Origin: Anaerolineales bacterium
GTDB lineage: Bacteria; Chloroflexota; Anaerolineae; Aggregatilineales; UBA2796
Direction of reading: 5' to 3'
Length of the DNA: 64,000 nucleotides
NCBI GenBank assembly: GCA_015075625.1
Contig: JABTTZ010000003.1
Coordinates: 558,001-622,000 of the forward strand
Of the stretch, positions 16,775 through 26,113 are shown piece after piece; position 1 is the stretch's first letter, and each line of letters starts with the position of its first letter. The translations under genes were made by a program, and so were the position numbers. Below the pieces are notes generated by a model. The model saw nothing but the letters and a program-made list of their open reading frames with translations, searched no databases and was not told the DNA's origin.

Positions 16775-18814
16775 ATGCGAACACGCTCGTACAGCGTTTT
16801 TCTCTTGGCACTGTGTTCCTTAGCACTGTGTTTATCGGGTTTTCCTACACAACCACCCATTGCGGCAGCGCAGCCGCTCGATCCCCCTTTATTCCTCCTT
16901 ATGGATGGCGATTTATGGGCGTACAACGAGGCGTCTACGACGCTCACCCAACTCACCCGTTGGGGCTATAACCAGACCCCCGTTGTCTCGCCTGATGGTC
17001 GCCGTGTCGCCTATGCTTCAACCGCCGAAATAGCGATTGAGGCGCTCCGGCGCTATGGGGAAACACCGAACATCCCCCCCGCCAATATCTGGATTTGGGA
17101 TGTCGCCAGCGGGACAGCGACGCGCATTGCCCAACAGCCCGCCAATGCCTCGTTCGGTATGGGCTACCAAACGGAAACCTTCGTTCGCCGCAGTACGCCC
17201 GCATGGTCGCCCGATGGGACGATGTTGGCATGGGTAGAGGAGACCGTTACCCAAACAACCACTGGTGGGCAGGCAAGCCTACAGGCAGTCCCCCAACTAA
17301 CCATCTATGATTTTCGGGTGAATGCCGCTCGCGCCGTCGTTCCTATTGATAACCGCAGTATGCCCGTTGGAATCCCGCAGTGGGGGAAATCAGGTATCGC
17401 GCTGCGGCTGCCTCAGACGGGGGCATCCGATACCCCTGGGGATCGCTTCATCGCCTACAATGACGCCGGATTAAAGACCTTCGATCTCGTCCTTCCGCCT
17501 GTTACAGGGTCCTTCATTCTCGATTATGGGTGGGTGAATCAGATTGGACAGGAATACCTCGGTGCTGCCTATCAAAACGGCTCATGGACGCTGATCAATC
17601 CGGCAAATGCCACGACCCTAAAAGCAACCGGTGTTCCAGAACTTTACAGCCTTCGTGCGCCGTCGGGCGTCTCGGCGCGGTGGTCACCACGCAGCATGGG
17701 CTTCAGTTGGATTGCAACGGGGAATGGGCAAGATGTGGCGCTTAGCACCTTCAGCGGCGTTCCCAGCCAGTTTGCCCTTGCCCCATCTGGTCAGGCATTG
17801 GCATATATTGCTGATGCGGTCTATCTTTTGCGGGGGGGAAAGACCATTCGTATTCCTGGTACAGAGCGGGTGGCAACAAACCGCCTTGCCTATCTGACAT
17901 GGGGCGCGATGGGCTATCGCGCCACAACCTATCCCATTGCCCAACCACCTCCCATCCAAGCGACGCTTACGCCGTTCACTGGGGCATGTGCGGGGGCGCC
18001 CCCCGCACGCCTAACGGTGGGGATGGTCGGGCGGGTGATCGTTGATCCGCAGAATCGCCCCAATGCCTTGAATAGTCAACCCTCGCCGCCTTCCCGCGAT
18101 CCCAACAGTGTTCGCTTGGGGAGTATTCCGGCAGGCGGCGTTTTCACCGTGCGGAATGGTCCGATCTGCAAGGCGGGTTATCTCTGGTGGTTGGTCAGCT
18201 ACAACGACCAACTTGGTTGGACGGCAGAGGGCGAAGGTACAACCTATTGGCTAGAGCCGCACACAGGCGCCCCACCTTCCGCTTGCGCCCCGAATTTGCC
18301 CCCTCGGTTACAGATTGGCGGACGGGCGCGAGTGACACCGGGGGTTGCCAACGCAGTACGCACCGCGCCCTCTACCCAAGAGACGATTAGCCAAGTGGCG
18401 GGGGCAATTCCCGGCGGGGCGATTTTCAATGTTCTCAATGGTCCACTGTGTGGGGATGGGTATACGTGGTGGCAGGTCGAATACCTCGGCGTGCGCGGGT
18501 GGACGCCAGAGGGCGAGGGGTTCACCTATTGGGTAGAGCCGCTCTACTGTGGGTTTGATCTCCCCTCACGGTTGGTGATCGGTCAACAGGCACGAGTGAC
18601 ACCCGGGCTGCCCAATGCGCTACGTACACAACCCTCTACTGATGAGGCGATCAGTGCCGTCCTCGCGCCGATTCCTGGTGGGGGTGTTTTTACGGTGTTG
18701 GCAGGTCCACGCTGTGGGGATGGCTTGGTGTGGTGGCAAGTGAATTACAATGGCTTGCTCGGTTGGACACCAGAGGGGGAGAAATCCACCTATTGGCTAG
18801 AACCCGTAAACTAA
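16775..18814 (+). CDS. Secreted protein: TolB-like beta-propeller plus three SH3b repeats
   Basis: About 679 residues. A signal peptide ('MRTRSYSVFLLALCSLALC...' ending near 'PPIAAAQP') starts at the ATG at 16775; the ATG at 16754 is the alternative. Residues about 35-390 contain PD40/TolB-like propeller blades ('VVSPDGRRVAYAS', 'PAWSPDGTMLAWVEE', 'ALAPSGQALAYIADA'). Three about 85-residue SH3b modules follow, each with a Cys-led start, 'GGxFxVxxGPxC', a 'WWxVxYxGxxGWTPEGE' core and 'YWxEP'. Such proteins sit outside the membrane and probably bind cell-wall material; no catalytic motif is seen. It is a lone plus-strand gene with its own TATAAT. Confidence 0.82.
   Translation: MRTRSYSVFLLALCSLALCLSGFPTQPPIAAAQPLDPPLFLLMDGDLWAYNEASTTLTQLTRWGYNQTPVVSPDGRRVAYASTAEIAIEALRRYGETPNIPPANIWIWDVASGTATRIAQQPANASFGMGYQTETFVRRSTPAWSPDGTMLAWVEETVTQTTTGGQASLQAVPQLTIYDFRVNAARAVVPIDNRSMPVGIPQWGKSGIALRLPQTGASDTPGDRFIAYNDAGLKTFDLVLPPVTGSFILDYGWVNQIGQEYLGAAYQNGSWTLINPANATTLKATGVPELYSLRAPSGVSARWSPRSMGFSWIATGNGQDVALSTFSGVPSQFALAPSGQALAYIADAVYLLRGGKTIRIPGTERVATNRLAYLTWGAMGYRATTYPIAQPPPIQATLTPFTGACAGAPPARLTVGMVGRVIVDPQNRPNALNSQPSPPSRDPNSVRLGSIPAGGVFTVRNGPICKAGYLWWLVSYNDQLGWTAEGEGTTYWLEPHTGAPPSACAPNLPPRLQIGGRARVTPGVANAVRTAPSTQETISQVAGAIPGGAIFNVLNGPLCGDGYTWWQVEYLGVRGWTPEGEGFTYWVEPLYCGFDLPSRLVIGQQARVTPGLPNALRTQPSTDEAISAVLAPIPGGGVFTVLAGPRCGDGLVWWQVNYNGLLGWTPEGEKSTYWLEPVN
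17984..18808 (+). repeat. Three tandem SH3b-coding repeats
   Basis: Three in-frame units of about 270 bp start near 17984, 18280 and 18546. The second and third share most residues ('RVTPG', 'GWTPEGE', 'YWxEP'), while the first is more divergent. This suggests a recent duplication of the last unit. Confidence 0.7.
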
Positions 18815-18841
18815 TCGCCATCGTGCGGGCAAAGGAGTCTT

Positions 18842-19681
18842 ATGCCATCGCATATCTTCACTGGAAAGTTGATGCACAGCCGCCGCGCCGACACAACACA
18901 CTATTTCGTCTATGGTGTGTATATGCTGGCGCTCGATCTGGATGATTTACCGCGCTTTAATGCTGATATGCCTGGGTTCGGTTACAACCGCCGCGCCCTC
19001 GTCAGCATCCATGACCGCGATCATCTTCCCGATGTGCATGGAAAGCGCGTCCCTCTGCGAGAGATGGTGCTATCCCATATGGAAAAGGCAGGGATCGCCC
19101 TCGGTGACGCCCCCAAACTGTATATGGTGACGAATCCGCGCATCGCTGGCTACTGTTTCAACCCGCTGACCGTCTATTATGCCTACCGTGCCGATTCGCC
19201 CGACCTTGCCGCCATTCTTATGGAGGTGAACAACACGCATGGGGAACAGCACCCCTATGTGATGCACGCCGGGACGGAGATTCCCCCCAAACGCCCCGAA
19301 GAAACGCGCTTGAACATGCGCCGCTATAGCGCTCAGAAAGCCTTTTTTGTGTCGCCCTTCATCCCGATGGATGCCACCTACGAGCTTTCTGCAACGGCGG
19401 TCAATGGGGAGGGTGGGACGCTGATTGTTCATTTGGATGAATTTTGGGATGGCAAACAGCAGTTCACGGCACGGTTGTGGGGGGAAACTATCCCACTGAC
19501 GCCCGCCGCGCTGCGCGGGGTGCTGCTTCGCTATCCCTTTATGACCTTGAAGGTCATTGGGGCAATCCATTGGGAAGGGTTGAAATTGCTGTGGAAGAGG
19601 ACCCCTTATCGGGCATGGCGGGGCTGGCGGGATCGCTGGCGTGTGGAACGCTCTGATCAACAGGCTGAATCGGGAGCGTGA
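18842..19681 (+). CDS. DUF1365 family protein
   Basis: 279 residues. The family signature is intact: 'IFTGKLMHSRRADTTHYFVY' at the N-terminus, 'YGVYMLALDLDDLP', 'RIAGYCFNPLTVYYAY' near 105 and 'MEVNNTHGEQHPYVMH' near 135. DUF1365 proteins are often next to a FAD-dependent amine oxidase and a cyclopropane-fatty-acid synthase-type methyltransferase, and are proposed to act in lipid modification; neither partner is adjacent here. The 3' end overlaps the convergent histidine kinase gene by 128 bp. Molecular function is unknown. Confidence 0.88.
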   Translation: MPSHIFTGKLMHSRRADTTHYFVYGVYMLALDLDDLPRFNADMPGFGYNRRALVSIHDRDHLPDVHGKRVPLREMVLSHMEKAGIALGDAPKLYMVTNPRIAGYCFNPLTVYYAYRADSPDLAAILMEVNNTHGEQHPYVMHAGTEIPPKRPEETRLNMRRYSAQKAFFVSPFIPMDATYELSATAVNGEGGTLIVHLDEFWDGKQQFTARLWGETIPLTPAALRGVLLRYPFMTLKVIGAIHWEGLKLLWKRTPYRAWRGWRDRWRVERSDQQAESGA

Positions 19682-20900
19682 CTATGAAGGCACTCCCCAT
19701 CCCTAAGGCGCTTTGAAGGGTGATGTCCCCGCCATGGAGCCGCGCCAACTGGCGGGCAATATCCAACCCCAACCCTACCCCCGAACTTTGGCGATCCCGT
19801 TTCACAAAGGGGACAAAGACCATCTCATGTTCATCTTCAGGGATGCCTGCTCCGGTATCACGCACGGTGATGAGGAGCGTTGTTCCGCGTGCCTGTGTCT
19901 CGATGTGGATTGTCCCCGTCTCGGTGTATTTTGCGGCGTTCACGGCAAGGTTGCGGATGATCTGCCGCAACCGCAGTTCATCCGCGATCAAGGGCGGTAG
20001 GGCAGGGGCAAGGTTCAGCTTTAGTTGGACGGAAGGTTTCAGGCTGTCCCGCACCTCTCCGGCAATTGCCGTACACAGATCATTCACAGCGCACAGGGTG
20101 GGATGGAGTTTCATTTTTCCAGTGGCAAGATGGGCGCTGTCGAGCAGATCGCTCACCAAGTGATTGAGTTGTTCGCCTTCCTCTACCAGCTGCTGAAGAT
20201 ATTCCCCATGTGTAGGGGACAACTCTGCCCGCCGAAGCAGTTTGGCAAAGCCCAAGACCGAATTCAACGGGGTACGCAGTTCGTGGCTCACCCTCGCCAG
20301 AAACTGCTGGCTGCGTTGGGTGACTTCTTGGGCAACATGCACTGTGTTCAGTTCTACGGCGAGGCGGTTTAAGAACCGTAACGTTTGAAAGGTCAGGGTG
20401 GCAATCAGAATGTTGTAGCTGACCAAGATCAGGCGGCGCGGGTTAAGCTGAGGGACAACGGGCAAGATCTCATACATCAGACTGACCCAAAACGCCAAGA
20501 CACAAACCGTCTGGACGAACAACCGGCGCCGTCCGCTCAACATCATTGCGGCGAAGGTATAGGGGAGCATGAACGAGATAGAGGTGACACCCCCTAAGCC
20601 ATCGACAAGCATCCCCTGAAAGAGAAACCCCCCAACAATGCCCAGTAACCAAAGATCGGTAGCGGCGCGTAACTGGGCAACGATCAAGAGAAAAAAGCTG
20701 ATCACAACGGGAATGAGGTAAATTCGCGCAAAGGCAATCGCTTGAAGTTCAGCCGAAAGCCAGAGGATAACCAACCCGATGAGGACAAGGGTGATCTGCC
20801 CCGACCAATAGCGGCGAATACGTTCGCTGGCTTGCCCTTTGACGGCATCGGGAAGTTCCCCCTCATCCGGCAAGGGTACGTTCAATAATCTGCGCCACAT
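19554..20900 (-). CDS. Membrane sensor histidine kinase
   Basis: 448 residues. The N-terminal 175 residues hold five or six membrane helices. A HisKA domain with 'FLARVSHELRTPLNSVLGFAKLL' puts the phospho-acceptor His near residue 203. The HATPase has N-box 'RNLAVNAAKYT', 'RDTGAGIPEDEHEMVF' and 'GVGLGLDIARQLARLHGG', ending at the usual 'GMGSAFIVTLP'; about 40 extra residues of no clear domain follow and lie opposite the DUF1365 gene. It overlaps the response-regulator gene by 38 bp, so the two are a probable two-component pair. The signal is unknown. Confidence 0.9.
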   Translation of the reverse strand: MWRRLLNVPLPDEGELPDAVKGQASERIRRYWSGQITLVLIGLVILWLSAELQAIAFARIYLIPVVISFFLLIVAQLRAATDLWLLGIVGGFLFQGMLVDGLGGVTSISFMLPYTFAAMMLSGRRRLFVQTVCVLAFWVSLMYEILPVVPQLNPRRLILVSYNILIATLTFQTLRFLNRLAVELNTVHVAQEVTQRSQQFLARVSHELRTPLNSVLGFAKLLRRAELSPTHGEYLQQLVEEGEQLNHLVSDLLDSAHLATGKMKLHPTLCAVNDLCTAIAGEVRDSLKPSVQLKLNLAPALPPLIADELRLRQIIRNLAVNAAKYTETGTIHIETQARGTTLLITVRDTGAGIPEDEHEMVFVPFVKRDRQSSGVGLGLDIARQLARLHGGDITLQSALGMGSAFIVTLPIQPVDQSVPHASDPASPAMPDKGSSSTAISTLPNGLPQ

Positions 20901-21219
20901 AGGTTGGGTCTAATGGTTTTGCCAAATACGAATCGATGCGGGTGCCTAAGGTTGCCCCATCCACCGCCTCGGCATAGGCAGAAACAAGGACTGCCGGAGC
21001 AGGGTGCGCCGTTTTCAACGCTGTGATAAGCGTTATCCCATCGGTGTCGGGAAGATCGAGATCAACAATGTAGAGCGCCGGACGTTCGGTATGGGCAAGC
21101 CGGAGCGCCTCTGTCCCCGTTCCCGCCGTGATCAGGCGGTGCGTCGTAAATTCAGCGATGATTGCCCGCATGAGCAGTTGTGCCGGAGGGTGATCTTCCA
21201 CATAGAGTATTGTTGGCAT
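20863..21219 (-). CDS. Single-domain response regulator
   Basis: 118 residues from the ATG at 21219; a longer frame adds about 31 unlikely residues. It is a bare receiver domain: acidic pair 'YVEDH' (Glu8-Asp9), phospho-acceptor Asp53 in 'YIVDLDLPDTDG', 'VLVSAYAE' and the Lys of 'SYLAKPLD'. There is no DNA-binding output, so it probably works by protein contact, like CheY or Spo0F, or passes phosphate on. Its end overlaps the start of the histidine kinase, its likely partner. Confidence 0.9.
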   Translation of the reverse strand: MPTILYVEDHPPAQLLMRAIIAEFTTHRLITAGTGTEALRLAHTERPALYIVDLDLPDTDGITLITALKTAHPAPAVLVSAYAEAVDGATLGTRIDSYLAKPLDPTYVAQIIERTLAG

Positions 21220-21382
21220 GGTAGAGAAAAGTGTATCACAGGGCGAACAAACGCGGCGTCTGCCTCGCCAGAATTCCTTTTGTGCCGCTCCACATTGAAT
21301 ATCTTTCCCCACCTGCGCTAGAATCCTTATTTAGCATTCTCTCCCAATACGGCTATGTTGGGATGTGTGGTGGAGGTAGCCG

Positions 21383-21922
21383 ATGCAAAAGCGATTTCGT
21401 ATCCTTATTGCCCTTTGCGGGCTGGCTCTGGCGTTGTTTCCTACGCTGCCTATCAGCGGGCAAACGGGCAAAAAAACGCCCGAATTCCGCCTTCTCATCC
21501 CAGTGATCCAAGTTGATGTGCCGATCATTACCGCCCGCCGCACCCGCACAAGTTGGAGCGTGGCGCGGCTTGGCACGAAATATGCCGGACATTTAGAAGG
21601 GATGAGACTCCCCGGCAAGGGAGGGAACATCGGGATCGCTGCGCACGTTGAACTCTCGGCAACGAAACCCGGACCCTTCATCGATCTCGATCAACTCGTC
21701 GTGGGTGATGTGATCATCGTTCGCTATGGGGATGTTGATCATGTTTATGAAGTGTCCTCCACGTTTACCGTCAAACCAACGGACATTGAATTTGTTGCCG
21801 CTACGCCCTACGAGGTGCTGACTCTGATCACCTGTGAGAGTGACGGAAGCGGCACAGCGCGTGGGCGGTATGCCCTGCGCCGGATTGTCCGAGCGCTGCC
21901 ACAAGGAAGCCAACCAGAATGA
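21383..21922 (+). CDS. Sortase family transpeptidase
   Basis: 179 residues with an N-terminal signal/anchor helix ('ILIALCGLALALFPTL'). The sortase fold shows 'LLIPVIQVDVPI', catalytic His88 in 'NIGIAAHVE', nucleophile Cys151 in 'LTLITCES' and an Arg in 'GRYALRRIV'. Sortases cut sorting signals and join proteins to the wall or to pilins outside the membrane. No LPxTG-like substrate is clear in the window. GGTGGAGG upstream supports the start. Its stop overlaps the ppc start by 4 bp, so the two are translationally coupled despite unrelated roles. Confidence 0.9.
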   Translation: MQKRFRILIALCGLALALFPTLPISGQTGKKTPEFRLLIPVIQVDVPIITARRTRTSWSVARLGTKYAGHLEGMRLPGKGGNIGIAAHVELSATKPGPFIDLDQLVVGDVIIVRYGDVDHVYEVSSTFTVKPTDIEFVAATPYEVLTLITCESDGSGTARGRYALRRIVRALPQGSQPE

Positions 21923-24624
21923 CTGCAACCGGAGAATTTCCTGCTGTGACGAATGCTGCCTCTCCCGATGTGAACCCCCTCAGCGCTGATATTCGCTTTC
22001 TCGGCGGGTTGTTAGGCGACGTGATTCGGGCGCAGCATGGTGAAGCGAGTTTTCAACTTGTTGAGCGTATCCGTACCTTTGCCCGCGCCCGCCGCCGAGG
22101 GGATGCCGCTGCCGGAGATGCGTTGACAGCAGAGATCGCCGCCCTTGATCTCGATTCATTGCGCGTTTTGATCAAAGCATTCAGCAATTATTTTCAACTG
22201 ATTAACATTGCCGAAGATCAACAGCGGATTCGCGTCCTGCGCGGGCGGGAGGTAGAGGGGACGATCAAGGAATCGATTGAAAGCGCCGTCCGCACCCTTC
22301 ATGCCGATGGGTTAGATGCCACTGCTATGCGCAAACTGCTCAGGACGGTCAGCCTAAGATTTGTCCTCACCGCGCACCCCTCCGAGGCGAAGCGCAAAGA
22401 GGTTCTGCTCAAACTGCGGGCGATTGCCCAAACCCTAAGCGCCTACAACACAAATGGACTGCTCCCCCGCGAACGGCGCGAACGCGAACTGAATTTGATT
22501 GAAGTGATCGAGGAACTCTGGCAAACGCGCCCCACCCGCGCCGCCCGCGCCACCGTCATGGATGAGGTTGATTTTGGCATGTACTTCATGACCTCGGTGG
22601 TCATGGAGTCAGCAGCCGATACCTATGCCGAATTAGAGACAACGCTGAACGCACTTTACCCCGGTGAAGAATGGTCGGATATGCCGCTTATTTTGCGTTA
22701 TGCCAGTTGGATCGGTGGGGATCGGGATGGCAATCCGAACGTGACCGATACCGTCACACTGGAAACGATCACTGTCATGCGCCGTGCCGCCCGCGAGGTC
22801 TATCTGCGGGAGATCGCTACCCTGCGCGATCACCTGACCCAAGCAACCAGTGAAGTGGGCGTCTCTGAACCATTGTTAGCGGCGCTGAAAGGCATTGAGA
22901 GCGACCTAGCCGCGAAATACCCGGGCGAACCATACCGCCAAATGATGAGTCACATTCACGAGCGCCTGAGCACCGATGGCTATGTGAGTGGGGATGACCT
23001 CCTCAGCGATCTTTGTCTTGTTCGGGACAGTTTGGATGCGAACCGAGGATGGAAAGTGGCGCAGGGTGGTTTAGGGCGGCTGATTCGCAAAGTGATGGTT
23101 TTTGGTTTGCACCTTGCTCCCCTCGAAGTTCGTGAGGATGCACGACGTTTCACGGCAGCGCTTGATGAAATTTTTGGGACGTATGGACAGCCCTATCTAT
23201 CACTTTCTGAGGAAGAACGGCAGGCACTCTTGAATCGGGAGATTGGGGAGAAGCGTCCACTGTTCCCGCTTGAGCCGGATTTTTCGGAGGGAACGAATCA
23301 GGTGATTGCCCTCTGGCGGATGATCGGACGGGCGCACCGGCGTTTTGGTAAGGCGTGTATTGATACCGTCCTTGCCAGTATGTCCCAATCACCGAGCGAT
23401 GTTTTGGCGATGCTTTTGTTTGCCCGCGAGGTAGGTATCCAACGTGATGTTGACCTTGCCCCCCTCTTTGAGACCATTGACGATCTTCAGGCTGCGCCGG
23501 CGATCATGCGAACCCTTTATACGAATCCGCATTATCGGGCGTACCTTACCGAGCGCGGGGATCGCCAACAGATCATGTTGGGCTATTCCGATAGCAACAA
23601 AGACGGTGGCTATCTCGCCTCAAATTGGAATCTGTACACGGCACAAGATGCCCTTGCCCGCGTGTGCAAGGAATATGGCATAGCCCTTGAACTCTTTCAT
23701 GGGCGGGGGGGGAGCATCGGGCGGGGCGGAGGACCGACCCACCAGACGATTCTTGCTGCCCCACCTACCTCCCGTCCGGGGCGGATCAAGATCACCGAAC
23801 AAGGGGAAGTGATCGCCTATCGCTACAGCAACCCGCAGATTGCCCGACGGCATTTAGGACAGGTGTTGAATGCAGTCATCCTCACCGGACAGCCGGCAAC
23901 GGGTGGCGAAACCTTGCCAGAGACATGGCGTGGGGCAATGGATACTCTTGCTAACGAGGGAAAAACCGCCTATCGGAATCTGGTCTATGAGACACCCGGA
24001 TTTTTGGACTATTGGTCGCAAGCGACACCCATTGATGAACTCTCAAATTTACCCATTAGTTCGCGCCCAGCACGGCGGCGAAAGGGCGGGTTTGACGGAC
24101 TGCGGGCGATTCCATGGGTGTTTTCCTGGATGCAGTGTCGGGCGATCATTCCGAGTTGGTATGGGATTGGGACGGCAGTAGCAGCTTACACACAACAAAT
24201 ACCAGAGGGCATGGCGACACTGCAAACGATGTACCGTGAGTGGTCGTTTTTCAATGTCCTTGTCCAAAACACGGAATTGGATTTGGCGAAAGCAGATATG
24301 GACATCGCCGCCCTCTATGCCGGATTGGTTGGAGATGTTGCTATACGGGAGTCCATTTACAGCCGGATACGGGAAGAACATACCCGCTCTTGCGAGGCGA
24401 TCTGTACGATCAGTGGGCAGACATCGCTCTTAGAAAATGTCCCCGTCATTCAGCGCTCGATTGAGCGACGAAACCCCTATGTCGATCCTTTGAATTTCAT
24501 TCAGGTGGCGCTTCTACGCCGTCTGCGTGACCTCCCCCCCGAAGCGAGTGAACGTGATGGATATATGGAGGCGGCATTGGCGACGATTAACGGGATTGCG
24601 GCGGGGATGAAAACGACGGGTTGA
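21919..24624 (+). CDS. ppc: Phosphoenolpyruvate carboxylase
   Basis: 901 residues, full length for bacterial PEPC. The cytosolic enzyme carboxylates phosphoenolpyruvate to oxaloacetate, refilling the TCA cycle. The catalytic-His motif is 'VLTAHPSEAKRKE' near 150 (the usual form has TE, here SE). 'GGDRDGNPNVT' follows near 270, 'MLGYSDSNKDGGYLASNW' near 550, and the glycine-rich 'FHGRGGSIGRGGGPTH' near 595. The last residues 'KTTG' fit the conserved C-terminal TG. The ATG overlaps the sortase stop by 4 bp. Confidence 0.97.
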   Translation: MTATGEFPAVTNAASPDVNPLSADIRFLGGLLGDVIRAQHGEASFQLVERIRTFARARRRGDAAAGDALTAEIAALDLDSLRVLIKAFSNYFQLINIAEDQQRIRVLRGREVEGTIKESIESAVRTLHADGLDATAMRKLLRTVSLRFVLTAHPSEAKRKEVLLKLRAIAQTLSAYNTNGLLPRERRERELNLIEVIEELWQTRPTRAARATVMDEVDFGMYFMTSVVMESAADTYAELETTLNALYPGEEWSDMPLILRYASWIGGDRDGNPNVTDTVTLETITVMRRAAREVYLREIATLRDHLTQATSEVGVSEPLLAALKGIESDLAAKYPGEPYRQMMSHIHERLSTDGYVSGDDLLSDLCLVRDSLDANRGWKVAQGGLGRLIRKVMVFGLHLAPLEVREDARRFTAALDEIFGTYGQPYLSLSEEERQALLNREIGEKRPLFPLEPDFSEGTNQVIALWRMIGRAHRRFGKACIDTVLASMSQSPSDVLAMLLFAREVGIQRDVDLAPLFETIDDLQAAPAIMRTLYTNPHYRAYLTERGDRQQIMLGYSDSNKDGGYLASNWNLYTAQDALARVCKEYGIALELFHGRGGSIGRGGGPTHQTILAAPPTSRPGRIKITEQGEVIAYRYSNPQIARRHLGQVLNAVILTGQPATGGETLPETWRGAMDTLANEGKTAYRNLVYETPGFLDYWSQATPIDELSNLPISSRPARRRKGGFDGLRAIPWVFSWMQCRAIIPSWYGIGTAVAAYTQQIPEGMATLQTMYREWSFFNVLVQNTELDLAKADMDIAALYAGLVGDVAIRESIYSRIREEHTRSCEAICTISGQTSLLENVPVIQRSIERRNPYVDPLNFIQVALLRRLRDLPPEASERDGYMEAALATINGIAAGMKTTG

Positions 24625-24670
24625 GGTTGCTCCGTGAAGGCAGCCTCAACCGATAACGGTGTTGTGCCAC

Positions 24671-25306
24671 CTAGTCGACACAGGTCGTTGGGATATAGCC
24701 GTTCTGCTCCCCACTTACGAAAATTTCCGTCCATGCCTGTCCAACCGCATCCAGTTTGGGAATGGGGCTGACAAACCATGTTTGCCTGCTTTGGATCACC
24801 GAGCCGTTCTTGACAGGACTGCCACCTGGGGCGTCAAAGACCGCAATGGTGCAGGTGATGGTATGCAAGACAAATGAAGCGGGGATGGGGCGTCCAGGGT
24901 TATCGACTACAGGGGGGACGCTTGTCTCTCTTGGGGTGAATGTCCCCGCGCAGCTATCCGTATGGGCAAAGAAGAATTCCTGATCGAAGTCGTCAGGGCT
25001 AGGGCTTGATGACCCAAAAACATAGTAGCGAAGCAATGTTCCCTCATTATAGGCGGGGACATACAATCCCGCGCCGAACCCCCCACTGATCGAAGGGGTG
25101 GTATAGGTAAGATCGGTGTGTCCGTTTTCGGTGTTGACGATCATAAGGATAACGTAGGGGGCGTTGGTTGTGCCGCTGGCGAATAAGCCATCGCACTTCC
25201 ATTTAACGTAATCCAAATCGACTTCGGCATGTACCTTGCCCGCCGGTTGAACAGTGTTGGCAAGGATGAGGGCAAACACAACAACGAGAAGCGATAGCCT
25301 TTTCAT
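24671..25306 (-). CDS. Small secreted protein with a C-terminal SH3b-like region
   Basis: 211 residues with a signal peptide ('LSLLVVVFALILANTVQP'). The mature part has scattered cysteines ('KWKCDGL', 'DSCAGTF', 'TITCTIAVF', 'PTTCVD') that could form disulfides. The last 65 residues ('TIAVFDAPGGSPVKNGSVI' to 'AWTEIFVSGEQNGYIPTTC') look like one SH3b domain. GGAGGAA lies upstream of the ATG. Convergent with ppc. No specific function is recognised. Confidence 0.7.
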   Translation of the reverse strand: MKRLSLLVVVFALILANTVQPAGKVHAEVDLDYVKWKCDGLFASGTTNAPYVILMIVNTENGHTDLTYTTPSISGGFGAGLYVPAYNEGTLLRYYVFGSSSPSPDDFDQEFFFAHTDSCAGTFTPRETSVPPVVDNPGRPIPASFVLHTITCTIAVFDAPGGSPVKNGSVIQSRQTWFVSPIPKLDAVGQAWTEIFVSGEQNGYIPTTCVD

Positions 25307-25457
25307 GAGATTCCTCCAAACGAATTAAGACGAACGATAGTGAGAATGTGATAAGGACATACCAACTGGGCGGGCAGCCTATGACCGCCACAAAATGACC
25401 TTCTGTGGGTCAAAGGGTTTTGGGGTACGCATCACCTCCTTTATGGGATACCCACAA

Positions 25458-26084
25458 TCAAACAGCCATCAAGCTCATACTCCTGCGAGGCAAACCCGAA
25501 CAAGGTACAAAAGGCTGGATCACTGTTGAGGGATGAGGTAAGGGATATGGGCTGAAAGGCAAGCCCATTGCACTCGCCATGAACCACATGTTTTGTAGGC
25601 AGTGGGCAAGGGACTGCCACTCTAAATCGCGGACAACAAGCGGGACGCGCTTCTGTTCGGCGACAATGCGGTAATAGGGAGCATTCGCCATGTGGAGGAA
25701 ATGTCTACGTTGGGTTTCGGCGTGGTTGGCGAGCAGCGCTGTTTGATCGTAAACGGCTAAGGGGAGTGTTCGTCCTATCCGCAGGCGATCCGTTAGACGC
25801 ATGGCACGACGGACAATCCCAAAACGGCTGATGTGCGCTATCCGGCGGGCATGTTTGAGAAACAAGGCATGGACAGCCTCTCGCGCCTCTGATCCACGTT
25901 GAAGGGCGATAAAACGGCGGAGGGCAGTTTTGGTATCCACGCCCAGAATTGCATAAGGGGCGTAGAAGCCAGCCCTAATAATCTCCTCAATAAGTGTTTG
26001 AGGCGGAACTTCGGGGGCAAAGTGGCGCACCGTATGGCGCGTCGTGATAAGTTCATAGAGCGTTTCAGCAGGTGTGGTTGGCAT
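25458..26084 (-). CDS. Nitroreductase-like flavoprotein
   Basis: About 208 residues from the ATG at 26084 (or the ATG two codons earlier), with GTGAG just upstream; a frame open to 26177 looks non-coding at its 5' end. The N-terminus 'LYELITTRHTVRHFAPEVPP' followed by 'LIEEIIRAGFYAPYAIL' is the start of the nitroreductase FMN fold. The middle ('RTLPLAVYDQTALLANHAET') is unusual, but 'SLAHCLQNMWFMASAMGLP' matches the conserved helix near the cofactor. These enzymes reduce nitro or quinone compounds with NAD(P)H. The upstream region shares a 14-bp sequence with the tetR promoter, so TetR control is likely. Confidence 0.75.
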   Translation of the reverse strand: MPTTPAETLYELITTRHTVRHFAPEVPPQTLIEEIIRAGFYAPYAILGVDTKTALRRFIALQRGSEAREAVHALFLKHARRIAHISRFGIVRRAMRLTDRLRIGRTLPLAVYDQTALLANHAETQRRHFLHMANAPYYRIVAEQKRVPLVVRDLEWQSLAHCLQNMWFMASAMGLPFSPYPLPHPSTVIQPFVPCSGLPRRSMSLMAV

Positions 26085-26099
26085 GATCATCTCACGTTG

Positions 26100-26113
26100 A
26101 TAATTGATTGCTC
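26100..26113 (+). promoter_or_regulatory. Putative TetR operator at the nitroreductase gene
   Basis: ATAATTGATTGCTC lies 15 bp upstream of the nitroreductase ATG. The same 14-mer occurs in inverted orientation 13 bp upstream of the tetR ATG (26805-26818). The shared distance to the start codons suggests one repressor acts at both. Confidence 0.55.

Noticed and set aside
25428-25442. Match to the 3' end of 16S rRNA (ATCACCTCCTTT)
   Set aside because: No other 16S sequence is nearby; it is explained as a strong ribosome-binding sequence on the opposite strand.
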